Source of the DNA: Allodiplogaster sudhausi
Lineage: Eukaryota > Nematoda > Chromadorea > Rhabditida > Diplogasteridae
DNA length: 64,000 nucleotides
Direction: 5' to 3'
NCBI GenBank assembly: GCA_945643635.1
Contig: CALZFC010000020.1
Location: 4,546,501-4,610,500 of the forward strand
The notes below the pieces were generated by a model, which was not told the DNA's origin, ran no database searches, and saw only the letters and a program-made list of their open reading frames with translations. The translations under genes and the position numbers were made by a program. Shown piece after piece: positions 39,323 through 49,495 of the stretch; the stretch's first letter is position 1, and every line of letters starts with the position of its first letter.

Positions 39323-42300
39323 AAATTCAGTTGCCCGCCCTCCGCTCAGCGATGAGTGTGACTCTGGAGGATGTGGCGGAGCCACTGGATGAAGACGAAG
39401 AGCATGCCCACTCGCCCTCTCGCGCCCTCCGCCCCGAGGGCGACACTCTTCTCGTTCCGCTTCCTCAGGCAATGCGGCCGCTACATTATCAACTATCCGT
39501 GCGTATTCGAATTTGATTTTTTTTTGTTATATTACTTAAACTTTTCAAAGTACCATTTTTATTTTAACCAAAAATTCAAGTACTTGAGAGCAATAAAGGA
39601 AAAGAAAGCCACCTGCATTTCAAAAGGAACATATGATTGCAATCGCTTCCTTTGTATATTTAAATTATTTGCTTATTCCCTACACAGCATATAAAAATTT
39701 AAAAAAAAAGCTGTAAATAATGTGTATTCTAGCTTGACTTGACCCGCTTCTCCTCCGACCACCTCATCTCCGGCCGCGTCAACATCTCACTCGAATCCTT
39801 TGGCAACTCCACTGGCGAAGAGCTCGTTCTGCACGCCAGTCATCACTTGAACATTCAGCAATATCGGCTTAGGAGAGATGGTCAGTTCTTCCATATTAAA
39901 CCATTTTAAGACAGGTCATTTACACCACTTTTACGTTTTATCTCTCTTTATCTTTCTTCATTTCACGTGGTTCTATCTCTCCACCCTCTCGATTCCTTGC
40001 TCTCTCTCTCTTTATCTTTCTTTCTCTCTCTCTCTCTCCTCCAGGCCGGTACATCCCGATTGTTTCAACGAAACAAGAAAGTAACAAGAAGCTCTTTCGG
40101 CTGCTACTCAAGGAGCGACTTTGGAGTGGCAGGCGAGTGGCCTTCACTCAAGTTCCTTTTGTAGTGGCAATAGTGGCACTGCTATCTAGACCTACGTGAT
40201 GGTTTTCATTACATTCATTTCCGAAATTTGATTATTATATCAACTTGAGAGCTCGTACTTCCAGATATACTTTGGAGCTCGCGTACACCACGAAGATCTG
40301 CCGCCAGGCAGGAGACGGCGTCAACTGCCATTTTGAGCCAGTTCAGGTTGTCGCGCTAAAGGGGATGGAGGAGAGAATGCTAGAAAATACTCGTGTTACC
40401 GTAACCCTTTCAGGGAACAGCTGACAAGAAGCTGACATCTTTCACGACGAAGTTCGAGCCAACGCTCGCACGCAACTTTCTGCCCTGTTGGGATGAGCCT
40501 TCTGTAAAGGGTGCGGTCATCTCAATTTCAATTTCTTTATCGCATTGACCGATGTGGGCAAAGTATGTAGTAACATCATAATACTTGAGGAAATATAGTC
40601 TGGGCCAAGCAATATAAATTAGAAATTATTAAAAAGAAAAAATAATAATACAAGAGAGAAAAAGATGACAAAACAAAATGGGGGCATGAGATGTAACGAT
40701 TAAGAGACATTTTGTTGTGTTACAACGTGGGTACAATATTTACGGAATAATGAAAGAGAATTCGAGGATACATACTTTTCTTGTAAAGAGTTCCAGAGAC
40801 GGACAACACGATAAGAGAGGCATGAACGCCTTGATCGGAGGGAGCGGAGAGGGGGAAGTCCTAGCTTATAAGGATGACCACGAAGAGTGGAAGAGTATTG
40901 GGAGGGGAGAGAGAAAAAGCGAGTATGATCAATAGGCGTAAGTTTTCTAACGATCTTAAATGTAGTGACTAAATCCGTGACTCTCCTACGACATTCTAAG
41001 GGAATTAAGCCAAGGGAAACCAAACGTTCGTTATAAGGCATTGGACGGCCTATGCGCTTAAAAATCGAGCGGGTATAACTGCGTTGAACTTTCTCAAGCG
41101 AGGTAATAGAAAATGAAGAGGAGGGGTTCCAAACTTCTGAACAAGAATCTAATATTGGCAGAACATACACTTTGTACAATCGACATAGAATATGAATATT
41201 GCGTGTCTTAAAGGAGCGAAGAATGTATGCCGACCTAGCTGACGCTTTCCTAACAATTCCCTGAATATGCTCGTTGGTTGAGAGATCGGAGTCATATGTT
41301 ATTCCTAAGTCTTTGAAAGATGAAACAATGGGTAGGGCTACATTTCGGAGAGAGTACAAAAATTCGGGCTGACGCCCAATTGGAAGGACGACTGTCTTAT
41401 CAAGAGAGATGGTGAGACCCCATTTGCTAGACCATTTATTTACTGAGTTAAGAGCAGATTGGAGGAGGTTTGGGTTATTAAACGTATACAGCTTAACATC
41501 ATCTGCATAAATGGTGTAGTGGCAGCCTGAGGGAATGCAATCAACGATATCATTAATATAAATAAGGAAAAGCAGAGGCCCAAGACAGGTACCTTGATTT
41601 ACGCCGTTTCTTATGGGGTACGTATGTGAAAATTCATTATCTATGACAACCGATTGTGATCTATTGGCTAGAAAAGAATCAAAAAATCGGAGAAGGCTAC
41701 CAGAAATGCCTATTCGAGCTAGCTTATACAGGAGATGCTGCCTGGGAACGGTGTCAAAGGCCTTACTGTAATCAATGAAAACAGTGCTAATATATTGACC
41801 GGCATCAAGAGAAGAGTGCCAGTCATTAAGCGTAGTAAGAAGGGCGGAAGAGACAGAGTGACGGGGTCGAAAACCGAATTGGAATGGGGATAGGATGGAG
41901 TGATCTTCTAGATAACTGAAAATCTTACGAGCAATAATGCGTTCCATTACTTTCGATAGAGAACACGTAAGAGATATTGGCCTATAATTAGAACACTCCT
42001 GACGGGATCCTTTCCTCTTATATACAGGGCGGATGAGAGCGTGCGACCAGATCTTGGGAATTCTACCATATAACATTATTCGGCTAAATAAGATTGTGAT
42101 TGGGGTGCTAAGAGAGTTGGCTGCATTCTTGAGAAAAATATAAGGGACCTTATCAGGTGAAGTAGAATTTCGGTTGGGGAGCTTACTGAGAGCACGATGA
42201 ATAACATCAGAGCTAAACTCAATGTAATCAAGATTATGGCAGGTCTGGGTAGGGAAAGGGGGAGGAGGAGGAGGCGAGGTACAGAACGAAGTAGAACAAC

Positions 42301-45300
42301 TTTGAAAATAGTCAGAAAAAGCGTTAGCCTTATCAAGGGGACTAGTACAAATTCTAGAAGAAGTTTTGATTGGTCCAATGCGTGTATTCTCCTTAATACA
42401 ACCGTTAGCATACCTATAAAGCAGTTTCATATTGGATTTGGATGAAATCTTATCTTCTAGTTTTCTCCTATGGTTGTATAAAGCTTTCTTGAGTTTACGA
42501 TTGGCACGAATGAATGGGGAGAGGCCAAGGGATAGACGGGACTGATAAAGATGATCACAAGCACGGGCTAGCCGTTGAATACCGTATGGAAGCTGCGGGT
42601 GAGAAAGTGATACATTTCTCATTGGGATGAAATTTTCAATAGTAAAATGTACTTTTTCTAAAAAGGCAGTGTAAGCTAGATCGATGTCACAAGCTGACCC
42701 TAGCAAAAGTGTCCAATCAATCGATAACAAAAACGAATTTATCGCCGACCAGTCGGCCTTCCTGAAATCTAAAGCTGTGAAAGATGACGACGAGGGAGGA
42801 GAAGGAAAGGGAATAGAGAAAGTAACAATGGAGTGGTCTAGGGTAGGGAGAGGGGGAAGGACTTGACATTGGGTAACCAGTGAGTTATCAGTTGATAGGA
42901 CCAAATCTAGGAGAGCTGTTTGTCGAGTAGGGGCTGGGACATGTTGAGTGAGAAAGTGGGTATCACAGAGAGAGAGCAACGATGAGGAGGTTGGGGAGAG
43001 AGCAAGAGTGCTAGCATAGGGAAGGGCGCTATACTCGTTCCAGTCAATATCAGGGCAATTAAAATCTCCAGCAATAATGTGATTGAAATTGTTCAACTCC
43101 AAAATAGACTCATGAATAGTATCTAAGCAGGCTGTGAAGTCATTAGTGGGGCAGGCCGGACTCTTATAAATGCAGTGAAGGATGATTGTTAGGGAATCGC
43201 AAGTAATGGCGGCAGAGACTAGTTGGCAGTACTTGCCGAAGTTTGTGGAAGCTACTAAATAAGACGGGTATCTAGACTCAATGAGAAGACACACACCACC
43301 ACCATAGTTATCGCATATTCTATCGGAACGAAAAACATTAAAATGTCCGTTAAGAGAGAGCATAGCGTCAGAGACAGAGTCGGGGGTAGCCCAGGTTTCG
43401 GTAAGGAAGAAGATGTCAATCTTGTTCTGAGAGCAAAAATATTCAAGGAGTGGGATAGATCTAATATTTATAAGTGAACATGAGAGGGGAGGGGGTTTGA
43501 ACCAGAAATGGAGCTGAAGGAGGGCGATTCTAAGTTAGGAGCTACCTAATGGGAAGAGACGGGGGCGGAATGAGAGAGTGGCTGACTCATTGACGGCGAG
43601 AGAGCGGCCGGCGGTGTCAGCTCGACCATCGACTGGTCGGCCGGAGAGCCGTCGATCGTCTCGAGCCGGAACGCCTTGACTCGCTCGTGCTGCCCGTGAC
43701 CGTCGTGCCTCCGCTTGCTCGCGGAGCTGCTGCCTCTGCTTCTGCCGCCACCAGGACGACGCGTCGTAGATCGGCCGCCACGGACCGAGTTGGATGAGGG
43801 AGGAGGGCGGTGCGGTGCCTCCTGCTGCTGTCTCTTCTCCAGGGCGGCTCGGCTGCGTGGCGGCAACTCTCTCGGGTTACGGAGGCGGTGGATGCGTAGA
43901 TCACGCACCACGTACTCGAGGCGGCCCGCTTCGGCATTGCGGCGGCCGCACTGGCGTCGGAGGTCCGCGTCGTACTCCAACTGCTGCTTGGTGTAGTCCG
44001 GCCTGGCGTAGATATGTGGAGAGTTGGAGAGAGCGGGCAGGCAGCGAGAGTCCTTGACGTGGGTGAGGAAGTGGTCGCGAGTCGGTTGATCAGCGAATTG
44101 TATCTTCAGGGGTCTCGGCCGTGAGGAGTTAGGGTTGCGAGTGGGGGGATGGCGATGGCAGGTAACGCCAGAGAGAGAGCAGCCATCATCAGTGATGAGT
44201 GGTCGAAGGGAGGGGTCACTGGCGCCTCGAATGACGGAGATGAGGAAGGCGGTGTCTTGCTCAGCAGTCTCTTGTTCACTCGTCTTCTCTTCTAAGCCGA
44301 CGATGACTGCACGAGTAGCTTTCTCCAGAATGAGAGGCTGGGACTCGAGCGTGCGTGCGACAGCAGAGGAGACAGCGGCGTAGGTGAGGGGGCCACTGGG
44401 AGACGACTGGGCCGGGGAGACGATGTTGAGTAGTGTGTCAGTGAAGCGGTCGAACGCTTCAGTCAGCTTGGCCAGGATAAGGGCGTTCTGGTCGACGAGG
44501 GTGGCACGGAGAGAGTCGATCTTCCGATCGAGGTGGACGAGAAGGGACTCCGAGACCCTCTCCACGATGGTAGAGACAAGTTCAGAGTTGCCATTGTGGA
44601 TTGAGGAAGACGGTGGAGGGGATCTTTTACGGCCCATTAGGTGAGAGAGGCGAACAGAGAGCACCCGTCTCTCACGTGATCAGGGACTACGTGTGATCAG
44701 GGACTACGTGTGATCAGGGACTGTGTGATCTTCCCATAACGGGTCTCTCTTTCTCTCTCGCTCGCTCTATTTCTGTCTCTCTCTCTCTTTCTTTTATCTC
44801 TCTATCACTCCCTTGCCTCTTCAGCCACTTTCGACGTGTCAGTCCGGTACGAGACAGGCTGGGTGGTCCTGTCTAACACGGCTGCCGTGCAGACTCGCCA
44901 CAATCGTCGTCTGAATATGACAGTCACGAAGTTCAGAAGAAGCCCACCGATGCCCGTCTACCTTCTCGCCTTCGCTGTTGGTCTGTTTTTGATGACAACA
45001 AGAAATTGATTTCATTACCCTGCAATTTTTGCATAAAAAATATAATTTTCAATTAAAAAAGGGAAATATTAAAGGTGACTTCGTGAAACTGGAGATGCAG
45101 ACGGTGCGGCAGCTGCCAGTGAACATCTGGACTTTCGCAGAGGACAAGGGAAGGGCCGAGTTCGCTGCCACATTCTCGCCTAAGATGCTTGACATACACG
45201 AGAACGAGTTCGAGGTCTGTTTATGCATTTTGAATCGTCTTGATGAGATTGATTCCTCAGTTGGAATGATCGCGCCAGGAATATTTTTGGCTGCCTAACA

Positions 45301-47356
45301 ACAAAACTGTCTGTAGTACATATGTATGTACATACGTGGTGGAACAGAAGTTTGAACGATGTAGAGATGCGACAGAGCAGATAAGTTCAGATCGCATATC
45401 CCCTGGCCAAGCTGGACTTCCTTGCTGCCCGCAGTTTCCCAGTGGGCGCGATGGAGAATTGGGGACTCGTTGTCTTCGACTCGAATGCGCTGCTGCAGCA
45501 GCCTGAACTAGATGGTTGGCTGTCTTCCTTCGTCGCTTTATCATCTTTTGTTTCGTCGCTCTCCCATATTTCTCTCTCCTTTCTCTATCTCTCTATCTCC
45601 TCCTTCTCTCTCTCTCTCTCAGAATCAGTGAATATGACCGTTGACCGTCACCACGATGCCTATCGGATGGCTCGTATCATCACCCACGAGCTGGCTCACC
45701 AATGGTTCGGCAACCTCGTCACCATGGCCGACTGGAGCGAGCTCTGGCTCAACGAAGTTAAAACGAATTCATCTATTTCCATTCATTTCTGTATTTTATA
45801 TGCTCACTTTGTATAATTCTGTATAATAGTTATGAGTGTGCATGTATGTACATACAGTACCGCTCAACGTCGAGGGTTCACTGCTGCGTCGGCTATAGCG
45901 GACGCGGCCAAATGGGACAAGTGTAATATCTCACTGCAAAAAGCGTTTTCAGGCAAATCACATATATATGAGATCCTTGAAGTTGTCTTCACTAATCACT
46001 TAAACAATTCTTGAAAAATTCAGAAAAAAAAAACAATTGCAGCAAAACATTTGCTCCGCTTGGAGTTCGAACATGCGACATACGAAATTCCATATGAGAA
46101 CGCAACAATTAAGTAACCGTTCGTCATGATCAAAATTTTTCTTAACGGGATTAGTGAAGAAAAATTCAGGGATCTCAAATTGATATGTGATTTGCCTGAA
46201 AACGCTTTCTGCAGCGAGATATTCCACTTGGCCCATTTGGCCGCGTCCGCTAGCCGACGCAGCATTGACCCCTCGCCGTTGAGCGGTACTGTACATACAT
46301 ACATACACACATCCGTACATGTAATATTCTGAAAAAAGGCTTTCGCATCGTTCTTCGTGTACGATCTGCTGACCGACCGCTTCCCGGCCCTCACCGACAC
46401 GGAGTACCACCATCGACTTGCGCAGCTCTTCCGCAAGCAGGTTCTGCTAGCCCCACAGGAGAATTAAATCAGTGGGGCTATCCCACTTATAGTATGCATA
46501 CATAGAAGTTGTGATTTTTTTCAACAATGACTCTCAAAAAACACAAGAAAATGTTGCAAAAATATGTACATATATAATAAAAGTAAATTGGCCAGAGTGG
46601 TAGCTCGAACGAGCGGAAGGCACTGGTGCGGCAGCTGAGAACGGAAGCAGAAGTGGAGGCGGCCTTCCACTCCACTCATCTCTACACAAAGGGAGCAGTG
46701 GTCGTTCGTCTCATTCGGCATCTTCTCTCTCCACTCGACTTCCGCGCCGGAATTAGGAGGTCTGCTTGGTTTATGCTTTTTTATGGCACATCTTGGTAAC
46801 TCGCGCGATTTCAAGGCTGAGTTTTTGGCCCCTTTATCTAGCCAGAGACGCTTTTGATCTCTGCCTGCCTTCGAATCGAGCACCGTTGTAGATATCTCCG
46901 CAAGAACCAGTACAAGTCTGTGACGAGGAAAGAGCTGTGGGCGGCACTCCCCGCGTACGCCGACCACGGAGCAGAGAACGAACGGCTCGAGGATGTCGTC
47001 GAGACTTGGCTCATCAACCGAGGACTGCCAGAAGTCACCGTCACGTACGCCATTTCAGTTTTACTCATCGGATTTTTTTTAACCTTAATTGATATTGCCG
47101 TACACAAATTTTATTCAAATTTAACATAAAATTAAAAATTACATATTTTTCATAGCTTATATTACTCAGAAGGAACTACGACACGGACATGATTCGCGTG
47201 ACGCAAAGGGCAAGTCTGCAGAATAGACATCGAATCTTTCTCCATGACTTTGTCAGGAGTGACGGAAGAGAACTCAGCGAGGATCCACTCTCACCTGCTT
47301 CTCTCGCTGCTCACACGCTATTTCCACTCCCATATCCGGTTGGAGAAGGAGACAGT

Positions 47357-47393
<37 letters not shown>

Positions 47394-48219
47394 GATGAGA
47401 GCGCGAGGGTGATAGTCGTCTCAAACATTTGCTTCTCTGTTACAATTTCTTTCAATAATATATATCATCTGGATGAATTAGAATTAAAGGCAGGTTGCAG
47501 AGTATAAATAAAATGCAATCAATCAAACTCATACCTCTTCCAGACAAGTGACATGCGGAGAAGAAGATCAGAATGGGAGGTGGAGAAGAAGGAAGAGAGC
47601 AGAAACAGCGGCGAGTCAACACCCTTCGATGACACTCTCTTTGAACTCATTCCCCATGATGAGCAGCAGCAGCAAGGAGAGCGGAACAACAACCGAACGA
47701 AGCATAGGAAGAAGGTTTCATTTTTTATTTCATTTATACGTTCTTCTCTCTCTCTCTCTTTCTCTCTCTCTCTCCCTCTCTCTCTCTCAGCAGAACAGCC
47801 ACCGCCCTTTGCCGTCTCGCGGCTGGACGGAGCGAGTGCGCGTGACGCGGTTGCCGTCGGTGCGTGGCCCAGAGGACGCGGCATCGGCCGAGAAGCGGCG
47901 GGCGGCGCCGGAGGCGGCTGCTCCCTCTCCGATCTGGTCTATCCCCTTCACGTACATGTTCGGCTCGGTGCGCGCCGCCGAAGGACAAGTCGGTGCATTC
48001 GTCATCCTTTCGGGGGCATCAACACTGCTTTGCTTCATATAATAATATTAGGCATGCTATAAATTAACAGAAGCTAATTAATGATTATTTATTAGTTGAC
48101 TCACCAACAGCAAAAAGTCACACGGAATGCGCTCACTGTAGAACGTCATTTTGGCTACTTATATCTATGTACATACAAACACAGAATGTGTAGAAATGGT
48201 GACTTCTCTCACTGTCACT

Positions 48220-48250
<31 letters not shown>

Positions 48251-49459
48251 CTCTAACCCTTTCTCGTTTTGCTTCTGTCTTTGGTTGGCACGTAGCCAGG
48301 TGGTACTGTATTGTCATGCTATGGGAAGGGGCGGGGCGGGTGGCACCGGCTCGAGACGCCGTGAGGTGGTGGGCGTGGTTCGTGGCAAGAAGTCTCTAGT
48401 CGCTCTAGACTACACTTGTAGTGTGCACAGGGAGGGGGTTACTGTAGAGAGTGAGGACATCAGAGATCGCCCGTTTGGCAGACGCACTTTGAGGTAATGC
48501 GTCAATTCTGGCTGCACAACAAAACAGTCGCCTTCGCCGACGCTGAACTCTCAGCCACGGCTCCTCTTCTGGCCAATCCGGACTGGGCTCATCCCTTCAG
48601 GGTCAACTATGATGCCGCCAACTGGAAGATGCTTGCCAGGATGGTAGAGAAGATCTTTCTCTCTCTCTCTCTCGCACTTTGTCTCTCTGTCTCTCTCTCT
48701 CTCTCGCACGCTGTCTCTGCCTCTCTCTCTCTCGCACGCTGTCTCTGCCTCTCTCTCTCTGTCTCTCTCTCTCTTTCTTATGCTGCCTTTCAATCCCTCA
48801 CTCTCTTGTTTTCTAGTTGCATACAAATCACCACGAGATCCCTTCAAAGTCTCGGATGCAACTCATTGTCGACGCGGAATTTTTTCTATCACAGTCGGCA
48901 TTACCGCACGTCTACATCTACTTGCTAGGGTTGGCGAGAAACGTAGAGATGGAGATGGAATGAGGAAACAGAGAGAGAGAGAGAGAGAGAGATCGGGAGA
49001 AGGAAATTGAAAGAGAAATTGTTGTGATAAAGAAGTACGCTATAGAAAGTAATCTCGCAGTTATCTGAGTGCCGAGACATCGTTGGGCGTTGCCCTTCTC
49101 GGCCTGGATGCTGTTCATCGAGTAGTGCAATCCTTCCAAGCCACCCGCATCCTCCCGTCACTTCTCCGCTATCTCACCCCGGTCCTTATCTCTTTCTCGC
49201 CTTTCTCTCTGCATCTCTCTCTCTCTCTCCCTCTTTCTCTTTCTCTCTCCTTCTGTCTCATACAGGTAATCAACCGTCTCGACGCCCTCCTCTACGAGTC
49301 TCAATCCGACGTAGAGCAGGCCGCCCTGTGGCTGCTCGACCCTCAGCGACTAACGAAGCTCTACCAGCTACGTTGTGCTGCTGAGCTTCGCAGTTGCGAG
49401 AGTGAGGAAACGGTATTTCTCCAACTCTCTACTACTTCTCTCTCTTGTCATCTCTATCC

Positions 49460-49495
<36 letters not shown>

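Larger units (their letters stand above)
40570..44740 (-). mobile_element. non-LTR retrotransposon (LINE), both ORFs open
   Basis: A minus-strand element inside a plus-strand intron of the M1 aminopeptidase (intron 40511-44824). It has a 5' region with short tandem repeats (about 44676-44730), ORF1, ORF2, and an A/T-rich 3' region (about 40600-40700) with no long poly(A). Clade: endonuclease plus reverse transcriptase of the Jockey/CR1-like group is the best guess from the RT motifs and the C-terminal LWNSL block. The exact ends and target-site duplication were not resolved. Nothing in it encodes an LTR, integrase or RNase H that I could see. Confidence 0.93.

Noticed and set aside
40510..40600. 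Plus-strand stretch reading [13 protein letters not shown] after the WDEP exon
   Set aside because: The aminopeptidase frame resumes correctly at 44825 in phase with the donor at 40510; this stretch is intronic and has no family match.
43617..44383. Other-frame ORFs overlapping LINE ORF1
   Set aside because: They are Arg/Ser-rich shadows of the GC-rich ORF1 C-terminus; only the 43546-44664 frame is continuous with LINE structure.
46060..46110. GTTCGAACATGCG-like stretch resembling a tRNA T-loop
   Set aside because: No cloverleaf arms could be paired around it; it lies in the loop side of the foldback element.
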